In this document: positions 14,930 to 23,591 of the stretch, piece by piece
Position numbering within the stretch: position 1 is the first letter of the stretch
Layout of the letters: each line of letters starts with the position of its first letter
Assembly (NCBI GenBank): GCA_038200435.1
Contig: JBBPXY010000067.1
Span: forward strand, 1-48,699
Length of the DNA stretch: 48,699 nucleotides
Origin: JBBPXY01 sp038200435
GTDB lineage: Bacteria > Actinomycetota > Thermoleophilia > Solirubrobacterales > Solirubrobacteraceae
Direction of reading: 5' to 3'
Program-made: the position numbers and the translations under genes
Notes under the pieces: generated by a model
Database searches by the model: none
What the model saw: the letters and a program-made list of their open reading frames with translations, nothing else
Told to the model about the DNA's origin: nothing

Positions 14930-16135
14930 ATGAGCCTTGTTACCGAGCTCGACCTCGCGGCGTTCGACTACGCCAACCCGCTGCTGAACGGCGAGCGCTT
15001 CCACTCGACCATGCGCGAGCTGGGGGAGGGCGGCTGGCTCGCCTCGATGCCGATGGGCTACGTCGTGCTCGAGCGCGAGGCCGGGGAGTTCTTCCTGCGC
15101 AGCAAGAGCTTCACGTTCCCGGGCCACAAGGTGGCCGAGCTCTTCGGCGTGACCGAAGGCCCTCTGTACGAGGAGATCTCGCGCAACATCCTCTGCCTCG
15201 ACGGCCTCGACCACCGCCGGCTACGCAACCTCGTGAACCCGGCGCTGGCGCCCCGGGCGGTCGAGCGCTACCGCCCAGCCATGCAGGGGTTCCTTACCGA
15301 TCTCTTCGACGCGTTCGCGGCGGAGCGGAGGTGCGACTTCATCGAAGCCGTCGCCAAGCCCTATCCCTCGCTGACGATCGCGACCGTCATGGGCGCGCCG
15401 CTCTCCGACGCCCCGCGCCTGCACCACTGGTCGAACATGATCCAGCGCCAGTTCGCCAGCAACCTGCTCGACGAACGGGAGGCGATCGAGCAGGCGGTGG
15501 TCGAGTTCTACGACTACGCGGGCGACCTGCTCGAGCGCCGGCGGTCCTCACCCGGCGACGACCTGATATCGACGCTCATCGCCGCTCGCTACGAGGGCGA
15601 CCGGCTCTCCGACGACGAGCTCGTGAACCTCGTGCTGAACGTGCTGATCGGCGGTGTCGACACCACGCAGTCCCAGCTCGCCCACGCCGTGCGGCTTCTG
15701 GCCGAGCATCCCGACCAGTGGAAGTTGCTCGCCGAGCGCCCGGAGCTCGCCCTGGCCGCCGTCGACGAGACCCTGCGCTTTGAGCCGATCACTCCGTTCA
15801 CGGCCCGGATCGCGCTCGAGGACGTCACCTACCGCGATGTCGTCTTCCCGGCGGGGACAGTCGTGATGGTTTCTGCCTTCAACGGCAATCGCGATCCCGA
15901 GGCGTTCAGCGCGCCGGATGCGTTCGACATCACAGTCGAGCGGACGAACGCACGCGTGCTCACCTTCGGCGCGGGCATCCACTACTGCCTCGGGGCCAAC
16001 CTCGCGCGCGCGGAGATGCAGGAGGCGCTCGCCTTCTTCCCCTCGCGGATGCCGGAGCTGCGCCTCCACGGCGCCCCCGAGTTCGGATCGGTCCATGGCA
16101 TCTACGGGTTGGAGTCGCTGCCGATCGCGTTCTGA
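14930..16135 (+). CDS. cytochrome P450
   Basis: 401 residues, soluble bacterial class I type needing separate ferredoxin partners, none of which are in the window. Heme-binding loop FGAGIHYCLGANLARAE with Cys353; I-helix LIGGVDTTQSQ, where the common AGxDTT reads GGVDTT; K-helix ETLR; a perf-like EAFSAPDAFDI. The N-terminus NPLLNGERFHSTMRELGEGG is typical. The substrate cannot be inferred. Its 3' end overlaps the convergent flavin monooxygenase gene by 34 bp. The in-frame upstream extension lacks P450 similarity, so ATG 14930 is used. Confidence 0.95.
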   Translation: MSLVTELDLAAFDYANPLLNGERFHSTMRELGEGGWLASMPMGYVVLEREAGEFFLRSKSFTFPGHKVAELFGVTEGPLYEEISRNILCLDGLDHRRLRNLVNPALAPRAVERYRPAMQGFLTDLFDAFAAERRCDFIEAVAKPYPSLTIATVMGAPLSDAPRLHHWSNMIQRQFASNLLDEREAIEQAVVEFYDYAGDLLERRRSSPGDDLISTLIAARYEGDRLSDDELVNLVLNVLIGGVDTTQSQLAHAVRLLAEHPDQWKLLAERPELALAAVDETLRFEPITPFTARIALEDVTYRDVVFPAGTVVMVSAFNGNRDPEAFSAPDAFDITVERTNARVLTFGAGIHYCLGANLARAEMQEALAFFPSRMPELRLHGAPEFGSVHGIYGLESLPIAF

Positions 16136-17130
16136 GGTAGCCCGAACGCCTCGGCGATCAGCTCGTAGGAGCGCCGCCGGGCCTGGTGGTCGAACGCGAT
16201 CGTCAGGACGATAACCTCGTCGGCGCCGTAGTCGGCGGCGAGGGCCTCTAGTCCCTCGCGCACTGCTGTCGGGTCGCCGATGATCGCGCGGCGCCCCGGG
16301 CCGGGCGGCTTCCCGCGGTCGGCGAGGAAGCGCTGGGCCTTCTCGGGTGGCGGCACCGAGATGAGCTGCCCCTGACGCAAGAGCGTGAGCGTCATGCGGC
16401 TGCTCGTGGCCAGCCGCTGCGCTTCCTCCTGCGTGTCAGCGCATAGCGCCCACGCGGCGACCGCGGTGGGGGGCTGTGCGTCAGCGTGAGCCGCGGCGAA
16501 CCGGGTGCGGTAGTCGGCGGCGATCGTTGCACCGTCGCGGTTGATGAAGTCCGCGAAGGCGTAGGGCAGCTTGAGATCGGCCGCCCAGATCGCGCTCTGC
16601 AAAGAGGAGCCGAGCAGCCACGGGACGGGACGCTCGGGCAGGCCCGGGAGGTGGCGCGGCAGGTGACGGAAAGGATGGTCGCCGGGCAGGTCGTCGTCGA
16701 GGTGCGCGAGCAGCTCGGCCAGCTGTTGCGGGAAGTCGTCAGGGGAGGCCTGGCGGCGGTCGCGCTGCAGGGCGTAGGTCGTCAGCGGGTCGGTGCCGGC
16801 CGCACGGCCGAGGCCGAGGTCGATCCGGTCCGGGAAGAGGCCGGCCAGCGCGCTGAAGGTCTCGGCCACCTTGAAGGGGCTGTAGTGCGGCAGCATGACG
16901 CCGCCGCTGCCGACCCGCAGCCGGGACGTGGCCGCCGCGATCGGGCCGATCAGCGCCTCCGGGCTCGCGCTGGCGAGCATCGGGCCGCCATGGTGCTCCG
17001 CGACCCAGTAGCGGTGGTAGCCGAGCTCGTCGGCCAGCCGGGCGAGGTCGATCGTGTTGTGAAGCGCGGCGGAGCCCGGTGAGCCCTCGGAGATCGGCGA
17101 CTGGTCGAGGACGCTCAGGCGGAGAGGCAC
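16102..17130 (-). CDS. LLM-class flavin-dependent oxidoreductase
   Basis: 342 residues, luciferase-like TIM-barrel monooxygenase. Recognised from LSVLDQSPISEG at the N-terminus, YWVAEHHGGPMLASASPEALIG, LRVGSGGVMLPHYSPFKVAE, FPDRIDLGLGRAAGTD and PVPWLLGSS, the set that marks the MsnO8/YhbW-like group. It uses FMN or F420 to oxidise an unidentified substrate. GTG 17130 fits the family start. It converges on the P450 gene with a 34-bp overlap of coding 3' ends. Partnership with the P450 is possible only by location. Confidence 0.92.
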   Translation of the reverse strand: MPLRLSVLDQSPISEGSPGSAALHNTIDLARLADELGYHRYWVAEHHGGPMLASASPEALIGPIAAATSRLRVGSGGVMLPHYSPFKVAETFSALAGLFPDRIDLGLGRAAGTDPLTTYALQRDRRQASPDDFPQQLAELLAHLDDDLPGDHPFRHLPRHLPGLPERPVPWLLGSSLQSAIWAADLKLPYAFADFINRDGATIAADYRTRFAAAHADAQPPTAVAAWALCADTQEEAQRLATSSRMTLTLLRQGQLISVPPPEKAQRFLADRGKPPGPGRRAIIGDPTAVREGLEALAADYGADEVIVLTIAFDHQARRRSYELIAEAFGLPQNAIGSDSNP

Positions 17131-17197
17131 TCAGAGAGCATTGCGTACGAGGCCGGGTGACGCTCAACGCGCCACCCGGCCCACGTGCACAGGTCTT

Positions 17198-19159
17198 CTA
17201 GCCGGCGGCGGGTGCCACGGCCGGAGCTGACGTGGCCGGCTCCGGGGTGCTGTCGGTGCTCGCCGGCGCGCCGTCGCCCGCCTTCGCGGACGGGGCGGTC
17301 GGGGCCGCGCTCGGCGCTGGCGCCGAGGCGGGCGCCGGAGCGGCTGTCGTTGCTGCGGGCGTCGCGGCCGGGGTCGCGGCCGGAGCCGGGGTAGCGGTCG
17401 CGGCCGGCACCGTCTTGGCGACCGGGGCCGGCGTTGTCGCCGTCACGGGCGCCGGAGCCGGCGTCGACCCACCTGCCGGAGCTGGCGTCGTTGCCGGCTT
17501 CGTGCTCGACCCTGTGCTGTTCGGCTGCTGGGCGGGCGTGGTGCGGCTTGAGGCCGGGGCCGGGGCCGAGCGTGGCGTCGTCGAGCCGGACCTGCTCTGC
17601 GGGGCCGGAGCGTCGGTCTGCGACTGGGGCGCGGCCGTGGTCCTGTGGCTGCTGGACGAGGACGTCGAGGACGTCGAGGACGCGGACGTCCTCGAAGACG
17701 GCAAGTACGTCGTCTTCGGCGCGCTCGAATGCTCCTGGGGCGCCGGGGCGCTCGAAGAGCGGTACTGCGTCGAGGTGCCACCCGAGCTATCGGCCTGCGT
17801 GGCCGAGGACCGGCGGTACGTGGTGGTGGTCGCGGTGCTGCGTGAGCGCGCAGAGGTGGCGCGCGCCCGCGCCGGCGTGGCCTTCGCCCGCGAGGTGTGT
17901 GACCGCGAGGTGTGGGACCGCGCGCTGGATGACCGCGCGCTGGACCTGTGTGAACGCAGCCAACTCGCCGGCACATGCACCACGACGAAGCCCGAACGGG
18001 GAGCGCCGTGGAACCAGCCTGCGCCGCCCCCGGGGTTGGCGCCGGACGTGCCGAAGAAGTGGCCGTTGATCGACATGTACACGTGACCCGGGTTGGCGTA
18101 GATCGTCACAGCGCCCGCGCCGCGGCTCCCCCAGTTCATGAAGCCGCCCGACACCAGCGGTGAGCTCAACAGGCCGGCGGCGTGCAGAACGGCCGACACC
18201 GCGCCCGAGCAGTCGTACGGACCGCTGAAGCTCGAGTTGTGGCCACCGCCCCACGAGTACGCGTAGTGGTGGGAGTTGATACGGCTCGCGGCCGCCATGA
18301 GCATCCCGATGATGCTTCCGCCGGACCGGGACGGATCCGGGGCTCCTACGGGAGCGCTGGGTCGCGGGGAGGGATGAGACACGACCTTTGGCCGGCTCGG
18401 GTGCGTCGTGGCGCCGGGCACTTGCCGGGCCCGCGGCTTGGCGGCGGGTGGGCGGTGGCTCGGGCGCGCAGCTTGAGTCGAGCGTCGCGTGCGGCGCGAC
18501 GGCTTGGCTGCCGGCCGGTGCGAGATGGCGCTGGACTTGGCGGCGACCGTCGCGGGAGCGGCAGCCTGAGCAGGCACGACCTGATCGGCGGCGACCGGCG
18601 CGGGCGATGTCGCGGCCGCAGAAGCGCCGGTGGGCGCGGGTGCGGCGGGCGCCGTCGCGCCCGGGGAGCCGATCTGCACGCGGGAGTGGAAGAGCGAGAC
18701 CCAAGTGGGGAGGTCGACCTTGCCCGTGACGCGGAGGCCATGGCGCACCTGGAAGGCGCGCACGGCCTTGCGAGTCTGAGGCCCAAAGATGCCGTCGGAA
18801 GAGATGTGCAACTTGCGCTGGATCGCGGAGACGGCCCAGCCCTCGCTGCCGTAGTGCGCGAGCACCGGCATGCTGCCGGGAGAGTTGTCGGGCGTCGCGT
18901 CGCGGTTCGGTCCCGTCGAGCTCGCGCCGTGCGCGGTGTCGGCATCCGCCGTGGCGGCGATACCCGGCAGGGCCGGGGCAGCGACGACGGCGGCGCTCAG
19001 GGCAAGCGAGGCGCCCTTGCGGCGCGGCGCGTTGCGGCGAGCGATCTCCGCGTACTCGCGGCGTTGCTGCGAGCGACGCAGCGACGTCTCCCACAAAATG
19101 TTTGACGTGAGGTCACGGTTGGGTACGTCTGAATTCAGGACAGCGTCCGATGCACGCAT
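17198..19159 (-). CDS. peptidoglycan-binding NlpC/P60-like hydrolase, long form
   Basis: 653 residues from ATG 19159 (AGGAG upstream, right after a riboswitch). There is an unusual 48-residue charged leader before the hydrophobic signal (ASLALSAAVVAAPALPGIAA). The PG_binding_1 domain lies at about 95-165 (GSEGWAVSAIQRKLHISSDG, FGPQTRKAVRAFQVRHGL). A Pro/Ala/Arg linker leads to the catalytic domain at about 290-400, with Cys in GPYDCSGAVSAVLH and His in NPGHVYMSING. The last about 250 residues are low-complexity Ser/Thr, then Ala/Pro/Thr. The domain is a paralogue of the 12269 gene product. Expected role: c-di-AMP-controlled cell-wall turnover at the cell surface. Confidence 0.9.
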   Translation of the reverse strand: MRASDAVLNSDVPNRDLTSNILWETSLRRSQQRREYAEIARRNAPRRKGASLALSAAVVAAPALPGIAATADADTAHGASSTGPNRDATPDNSPGSMPVLAHYGSEGWAVSAIQRKLHISSDGIFGPQTRKAVRAFQVRHGLRVTGKVDLPTWVSLFHSRVQIGSPGATAPAAPAPTGASAAATSPAPVAADQVVPAQAAAPATVAAKSSAISHRPAAKPSRRTRRSTQAARPSHRPPAAKPRARQVPGATTHPSRPKVVSHPSPRPSAPVGAPDPSRSGGSIIGMLMAAASRINSHHYAYSWGGGHNSSFSGPYDCSGAVSAVLHAAGLLSSPLVSGGFMNWGSRGAGAVTIYANPGHVYMSINGHFFGTSGANPGGGAGWFHGAPRSGFVVVHVPASWLRSHRSSARSSSARSHTSRSHTSRAKATPARARATSARSRSTATTTTYRRSSATQADSSGGTSTQYRSSSAPAPQEHSSAPKTTYLPSSRTSASSTSSTSSSSSHRTTAAPQSQTDAPAPQSRSGSTTPRSAPAPASSRTTPAQQPNSTGSSTKPATTPAPAGGSTPAPAPVTATTPAPVAKTVPAATATPAPAATPAATPAATTAAPAPASAPAPSAAPTAPSAKAGDGAPASTDSTPEPATSAPAVAPAAG

Positions 19160-19187
19160 TCTGGGGCAGCTCCTATGTAGGGACGAC

Positions 19188-19322
19188 GCCTGCGGGGTTA
19201 GCTGACGGGCTCGCGCGGTTGAATCCGCGCTACGTCACGGGTAGGTGACGATTCGCCCCAGCGGCACATGGACCGCATGGTTCCCCCGCTCCCACACCGC
19301 GGACGGCGCAGGATTAGGCGGC
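19188..19322 (-). promoter_or_regulatory. c-di-AMP riboswitch (ydaO/yuaA class), second copy
   Basis: On the minus strand the blocks GCCTAATCC, GGGAGCGGGGGAACC, GGGGCGAATC, ACGTAGCGC and the 3' signature CCCGTCAGCTAACCCCGCAG appear in order. Here the GGGGGAACC block is canonical. The aptamer ends about 28 nt before the ATG of the long NlpC/P60-like gene. A TACAGT hexamer at 19340-19335 is a candidate -10. Confidence 0.93.
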
Positions 19323-19345
19323 TGGCAGCGGCCCACTGTAGCGGT

Positions 19346-19564
19346 CCAGTTCATAAACCGCTAGTTGCGCGTGTTTGATCGGCCGGGCGGAGCGGGTGGA
19401 ACGGGTCTTGGGAACGGGGTGGTGTCCGGTCCGGCAGGGGGGCCTTGGCGATGTCGTCCGATATCGCATCGCTTTCCGACCTCAAATCGGAGACATCCGA
19501 TTTCGAGCCACCCGCAGACCCGCTCTCCTTCCCCAGATCGGGAAGAGCAGGAAACGCCGGTCCC
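19346..19564. other. intergenic region between riboswitch promoter and acyl-CoA dehydrogenase gene
   Basis: No gene is supported here. Apart from the hairpin at 19528-19545, I see only a few short TCCGAT repeats (19460-19505). Confidence 0.4.
19528..19545 (-). terminator. hairpin downstream of the acyl-CoA dehydrogenase operon
   Basis: CTTCCC (19528-19533), a 6-nt loop and GGGAAG (19540-19545) form a perfect stem about 20 nt past the stop of the minus-strand operon. No T-run follows, so intrinsic termination is uncertain. Confidence 0.35.
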
Positions 19565-20791
19565 TCAGCCCGAGCGCCCCTCCCGCTGCCGCCCGAGCTC
19601 CTGCCGCGCCACAGAGAGCTTGTGTACCTCATCGGGCCCATCGGCGAGGCGCAGGGAGCGCAGGCCCGCGTACATGTAGGCCAGCGGGAAGTCCTGGGAG
19701 ACGCCACCACCGCCGTGCACCTGGATCGCCCGGTCGACGATCTTCAGGGCGATGCTCGGCACCGCGACTTTGATCGCCGCGACCTCGATGCGGGCGCCCT
19801 GGGCGCCGACCGTGTCGATCAGCCAGGCGGTCTTCAGCACGAGCAGCCGGGCCATCTCGATCTCGATGCGACTCTCGGCGATCCAGTCTCGGATGTTGGT
19901 GCGGCGCGCCAGCGGCTCGCCGAAGGTCACGCGCTGATCGGCGCGGTCGCACATCAGCTCGAGCGCGCGCTCGGCCGCGCCGATCGCGCGCATGCAGTGG
20001 TGGACGCGGCCCGGGCCGAGACGGGCCTGGCCGATCATGAAGCCGAGACCCTCGCCCGCGATGACGTTCTCCGCCGGCACGCGCACATCTTCGAAGAGCA
20101 GCTCGCCATGGCCTTCCGGGTCGGTGTAGCCGAAGACGGACATGGAGCGCACCACGGTGAGGCCCGGCGTGTCGCGCGGGACGAGCACCATCGATTGCTG
20201 CTGGTAGGTGGCCGCTTCGGGGTCGGTCTTGCCCATGACGATGAAGATCCGGCAGTTCGGGTGTAGCGCGCCCGTGGTCCACCACTTGCGGCCGTTCAGC
20301 ACGTAGTCGTCGCCGTCGCGCTCGATGCGCATCGAGATGTTCGTGGCGTCGGAGCTCGCCACGTCGGGCTCGGTCATAGCGAAGCCCGAACGGATGTCGC
20401 CGGCCAGCAGCGGCTCGAGCCAGCGGTCCTTCTGCTCCGGTGTGCCGAACTGGTGGAGCACCTCCATGTTGCCCGTGTCGGGCGCCGAGCAGTTGCAGGC
20501 CTCGGAGGCGATGCGCGTGCGCCCCATGATCTCGGCTAGGGGGGCGTAGTCGGAGTAGGTGAGCCCGGCGCCGTGCTCCTCGTCGGGCAGGAACAGGTTC
20601 CAGAGACCGCGCCGCTGAGCCTCCGCCTTCAGCTCCTCCATGACGGGGGGATGGCAATGCGGCTCGCCGCGCGCGGCCGACTCCTGCACCTGCTCGAGCC
20701 ACACCGGCTCGGCGGGGTAGATGTGCTCGTCCATGAAGGCGAGAAGGCGGGCGCGGTGCTCCTCGGCGCGCTCCGAGAGGGCGAACTCCAC
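19565..20791 (-). CDS. acyl-CoA dehydrogenase (ACAD10/11-like)
   Basis: 408-residue FAD enzyme that introduces the alpha-beta double bond in acyl-CoAs. Seen: FAMTEPDVASSDATNI (flavin/substrate loop), GRKWWTTGALHPNCRIFIVMG, GPGRVHHCMRAIGAAERAL, RIEIEMARLLVLKTAWLID, and QVHGGGGVSQDFPLAYMYAGLRSLRLADGPDEVH at the C-terminal active-site region. The GxxDxCNCS-like stretch (ASEACNCSAPDTGNME) is typical of the ACAD10/11 branch. GTG 20791 starts one base after the SDR stop, indicating translational coupling. It is the last gene of the five-gene run. Confidence 0.93.
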   Translation of the reverse strand: MEFALSERAEEHRARLLAFMDEHIYPAEPVWLEQVQESAARGEPHCHPPVMEELKAEAQRRGLWNLFLPDEEHGAGLTYSDYAPLAEIMGRTRIASEACNCSAPDTGNMEVLHQFGTPEQKDRWLEPLLAGDIRSGFAMTEPDVASSDATNISMRIERDGDDYVLNGRKWWTTGALHPNCRIFIVMGKTDPEAATYQQQSMVLVPRDTPGLTVVRSMSVFGYTDPEGHGELLFEDVRVPAENVIAGEGLGFMIGQARLGPGRVHHCMRAIGAAERALELMCDRADQRVTFGEPLARRTNIRDWIAESRIEIEMARLLVLKTAWLIDTVGAQGARIEVAAIKVAVPSIALKIVDRAIQVHGGGGVSQDFPLAYMYAGLRSLRLADGPDEVHKLSVARQELGRQREGRSG

Positions 20792-20792
20792 C

Positions 20793-21545
20793 TCAGGCCT
20801 CCTCGGTGCGATGGCCGGGCACGCCGCGGAACTTGAACGGAGCCGGCTCCCGGCCCGCCTGCACGAACCAGCACTCGCCCGCGGCCTCCGAGGCGAACAG
20901 GCCCACCACGGTGTCGGCGACCTTCTGCGGCGGGATGATCGGGATACCGGACGCGATGATGCCCTCGCGGGTCGTGGCGATGATGTTCGTCTCGGCGAAG
21001 CCCGGGCAGATGGCGTTGAAGAAGATGTTCTCGAGCGCGAGCGAAGGTCCCAGAGAGCGCGCGAGGCCGACCACCGCGTGCTTGTTCGCGGCGTAGATCG
21101 GCTCGTAGGGCACGGAGGTCAAGCCGGCGAGGGAGGCTGTCGCGACGATCGAACCGCCGCCGCGCTCGCGCAGCGCGGGCAGAGCGGCGTGCGCGCCGAA
21201 CACGACGCCGTCGATGTTCACTCCCATCGCGCGGCGGTAGAGCTCGACGTCGAAGTCGTCGCCCAGCCCGCAGCCCGTGGCGATGCCTGCATTCAGGTAG
21301 ATGAGGTCGAGACCGCCGCACTTCTCCTTCACGAATTCCACGGCGGCGAAGTTGTCCTCGAAGTCCGAGACGTCCGTGCGGACGAAGTGGCCGCCGACCT
21401 CCTCGGCCACGGCTCGGCCGCTCGCCTCGTCGACGTCGGACACGACCACCTTCACGCCTTTCGCCGTCAGCGCGCGTGCCGTAGCCGCACCCAGGCCGCC
21501 TGCGCCGCCCGTGACGAGCGCCACCTTGCCGTCGAGAGCGGGCAA
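20793..21545 (-). CDS. short-chain dehydrogenase/reductase
   Basis: 250 residues. The Rossmann motif TGGAGGLG near the N-terminus and Asp in VVSDVDEAS suggest NAD(H) preference. NAG appears in YLNAGIA; the catalytic Ser lies in ATASLAGL and Tyr/Lys in YEPIYAANKHAVV (YxxxK). The start is TTG 21545, fitting the family N-terminus PALDGKVALVTGG; no ATG is available. It lies 7 nt after the SRPBCC gene and 1 nt before the acyl-CoA dehydrogenase gene, so a beta-oxidation-like or alcohol-oxidation role on acyl or steroid-like substrates is plausible. Confidence 0.92.
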   Translation of the reverse strand: MPALDGKVALVTGGAGGLGAATARALTAKGVKVVVSDVDEASGRAVAEEVGGHFVRTDVSDFEDNFAAVEFVKEKCGGLDLIYLNAGIATGCGLGDDFDVELYRRAMGVNIDGVVFGAHAALPALRERGGGSIVATASLAGLTSVPYEPIYAANKHAVVGLARSLGPSLALENIFFNAICPGFAETNIIATTREGIIASGIPIIPPQKVADTVVGLFASEAAGECWFVQAGREPAPFKFRGVPGHRTEEA

Positions 21546-21552
21546 CGTACGC

Positions 21553-21999
21553 TCAGCTGCCCGCGCGCTCGCGCAGCTCGGCGGGGCGTCCGCCCACGAG
21601 GATGTCGCGGATGCGGCCCTCGACCGGCCCGCGCACCAGCATCCCGAGAACCCGCCCTGGATCCCCCTCGAGACGGTACGTCGCCTTTGTGCGCTCGCCG
21701 CCGAGGTCCTCGAGCTCCCACGCGCCCTCGAGCGACTTGAGGTCGCCCTTCTCCTGGCTCCACGAGACCGAGTTGGGCTCGTCGTAGCTAAAGCGCACCC
21801 TGGAGGAGACCGTGCGCACCTTCGCGTCGCTGACTGACTCGGCGAAGGCGACGCGGCCCTGCTCGTCGCTGTCTATGACGTTCATCGCCTCGAGGCCGTC
21901 CTGCCACTCGGGGGCCGAGGCGACGTCTTCGCAGATCGCCCAGATCTCCGCGATCGGCCTGTCGATCTCCACCGATGCTTCTCCGCCGAGCTTGCCCAT
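21553..21999 (-). CDS. SRPBCC-fold (polyketide cyclase/dehydrase-like) protein
   Basis: 148 residues. The N-terminus ASVEIDRPIAEIWAICEDVASAPEWQDGLEAMNVI is the classical start-domain opening of SRPBCC proteins (strand, DRPxxxVW, then PEWQ). Later strands RVRFSYDEPNSVSWSQ and ERTKATYRLEG fit the helix-grip fold with a hydrophobic pocket. These proteins bind lipids or polyketides; few are enzymes. Its -10-like TAAGAT overlaps the stop codon of the upstream monooxygenase gene, so it may also have its own promoter. Confidence 0.85.
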   Translation of the reverse strand: MGKLGGEASVEIDRPIAEIWAICEDVASAPEWQDGLEAMNVIDSDEQGRVAFAESVSDAKVRTVSSRVRFSYDEPNSVSWSQEKGDLKSLEGAWELEDLGGERTKATYRLEGDPGRVLGMLVRGPVEGRIRDILVGGRPAELRERAGS

Positions 22000-22005
22000 A
22001 AGCGG

Positions 22006-22011
22006 ATCTTA
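22006..22011 (-). promoter_or_regulatory. -10 element of a possible leaderless internal promoter
   Basis: TAAGAT on the minus strand ends 6 nt before ATG 21999 and overlaps the TAA stop of the LLM gene upstream. Confidence 0.4.
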
Positions 22012-23016
22012 TGCGAGGGCGGCTCGTACTGCGGGTGCGACCTCGGTGCCGAGCAGCTCGATCGCGCGCATCACCTTCGCGTGGGGGAGCGGCCCCACGC
22101 TGATCTGCGCCATGAACCGCTGGTGGCCGAAGAGCTCGTGCTCGTAGAGGATCTTCTCGACCACTTCCGGCACGCCGCCCACGAGCAGCGAACCGCGTGG
22201 CGAGCACAAGGCCTCGAACTGCTCGCGCCCCATCGGCGGCCAGCCGCGCTCGCGGCCGATGCGATTCATCATCCCGGAGTAGGCGGGGAAGTAGTCGTGT
22301 GCGGCCTCGGCGGAGTCGTTCGCGACGTAGGTGTGCGAGTTGACGCTCACGGGGAGTCTCGCGGCGTCGTGGCCGGCCTCGCTCGCCGCGCGGCGATACA
22401 GGTCCACGAGCGGCGCGAAGCGCGCGGGCTCGCCGCCGATGATCGCGACGGCCAGTGGCAGGCCCATCTTGCCGGCGCGCACGACGGACTCGGGGCTGCC
22501 GCCGACGGCGATCCACACGGGCAGCGGGTCCTGCACCGGCCGCGGGTAGACGCCCGCGTCGTGCAGGGGCGCCCGGTGGAGCCCCGACCACGAGACACGC
22601 TCGCTCGAGCGGATCCTCAGCAGCAGCTCGAGCTTCTCCTCGAACAGCTCGTCGTAGTGGTCGAGCTCGTAGCCGAAAAGCGGGAAGGACTCGATGAACG
22701 AGCCGCGCCCGGCCATGATCTCGGCGCGGCCGCCCGAGAGCCCATCGAGCGTCGCGAAGTCCTGGAAGACACGGACGGGGTCGTCGGAAGAAAGGACGGT
22801 CACGGCGCTGGTCAGGCGGATGCGCTGCGTCCTTGCCGCGATCGCCGCCAGCGCGACGGCGGGCGAGGAGACAGCGAAGTCAGGCCGGTGATGCTCGCCC
22901 ACCCCGAACACGTCGAGGCCGACCTTGTCGGCGAGCTCACCCTCCTCGACGAGCTCTCGCAGGCGCTTGGCGTGGTCGCCCGTCGCCTCGGCGAACGTAA
23001 AAGCGCCGATCTCCAT
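22009..23016 (-). CDS. LLM-class flavin-dependent oxidoreductase
   Basis: 335 residues, luciferase-like barrel of a subgroup different from the gene at 16102. Seen: MEIGAFTFAEA, ADKVGLDVFGVGEHHRPDFAVSSPAVALAAIAA, TSAVTVLSSDDPVRVFQDFATLDGLSGGRAEIMAGRGSFIESFPLFGY, VYPRPVQDPLPVWIAVGG and PRGSLLVGGVPEVVEKIL. The latter set is typical of the SsuD-like/F420-type monooxygenases annotated with a C-terminal reductase-like tail. Substrate unknown. Its ATG shares one base with the NYN gene stop (TGATG). Confidence 0.92.
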   Translation of the reverse strand: MEIGAFTFAEATGDHAKRLRELVEEGELADKVGLDVFGVGEHHRPDFAVSSPAVALAAIAARTQRIRLTSAVTVLSSDDPVRVFQDFATLDGLSGGRAEIMAGRGSFIESFPLFGYELDHYDELFEEKLELLLRIRSSERVSWSGLHRAPLHDAGVYPRPVQDPLPVWIAVGGSPESVVRAGKMGLPLAVAIIGGEPARFAPLVDLYRRAASEAGHDAARLPVSVNSHTYVANDSAEAAHDYFPAYSGMMNRIGRERGWPPMGREQFEALCSPRGSLLVGGVPEVVEKILYEHELFGHQRFMAQISVGPLPHAKVMRAIELLGTEVAPAVRAALA

Positions 23017-23384
23017 CAGTCGATCTCCGCCCGGAAAGTCTCGGCGCCGACCACGCCGGCACCGATCGACCGGGCCCGGTCGGCGAGCCAGCGGTCGGAC
23101 GTGACCACGCGCACGGCGCCCGGGTCCGGATCGCGCTCGAGGCGGCGGATGATCTCGTCGTCCGCCGCATTGGCCTTCGGGCGCGGAGCGTGAGCCACGG
23201 TGATGACGGTGGAGCGAAGGGGAGGCGAGGGTGGCCGCTCGAAGACGACCGTGGCCTCGTCACCGCTCCCCGCGGCCCACTGCTCGAGCTTGTCGACCAG
23301 GCCGCGCATCGCGCCGTCGCGATCGCTCCACCAGCCGTCGGGCCGCGTGCCGATCACGTTCATGCCGTCGATGAGCCAGCGCAC
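23016..23384 (-). CDS. NYN/PIN-like nuclease-domain protein
   Basis: 122 residues from GTG 23384. The pattern WLIDGMNVIG (first acidic residue Asp6), EATVVFERPP, then NAADDEIIRRLERD and VVTSDRWLADRARSIGAGV matches the NYN (YacP/Rae1-like) metal-dependent RNase fold, with acidic residues at the end of strands 1, 3 and 4. RNA cleavage is therefore likely. It is the first gene of the run and shares one base with the LLM gene. Its own -10 hexamer lies 6 nt upstream. Confidence 0.88.
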   Translation of the reverse strand: MRWLIDGMNVIGTRPDGWWSDRDGAMRGLVDKLEQWAAGSGDEATVVFERPPSPPLRSTVITVAHAPRPKANAADDEIIRRLERDPDPGAVRVVTSDRWLADRARSIGAGVVGAETFRAEID

Positions 23385-23390
23385 CCGCGC

Positions 23391-23396
23391 AGCCTA
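23391..23396 (-). promoter_or_regulatory. -10 element of a probable leaderless promoter for the five-gene operon
   Basis: TAGGCT on the minus strand ends 6 nt before GTG 23384; no ribosome-binding site is present. Confidence 0.45.
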
Positions 23397-23591
23397 CGCA
23401 CGACCCAATGGCAGGCTCTCAAGCGGGCGATGAGGCGGTTGGGCCACCGGCCTTCGTAGCGCACGCGAGTGGCGGCAGCGCGGTCGAGGTCCAGTCCCGC
23501 ACCATGGTGCCGCCTGCGGTAGCGAGCGAGGAGATCGTGACCCAGTCAGCCAGGCGCTCTAGTCACGCTACTTCCCTCTAGGTTCCCGACC

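Noticed and set aside
19455..19510. Short TCCGAT repeats between the second riboswitch and the acyl-CoA dehydrogenase gene as a regulatory array.
   Set aside because: Irregular spacing and orientation, and downstream of rather than upstream of the neighbouring genes' starts.
23385..23591. Possible RNA gene in the 207-bp gap between the NYN and HTH_42 genes.
   Set aside because: No tRNA cloverleaf, T-loop sequence, long stem or promoter-terminator pair could be recognised.
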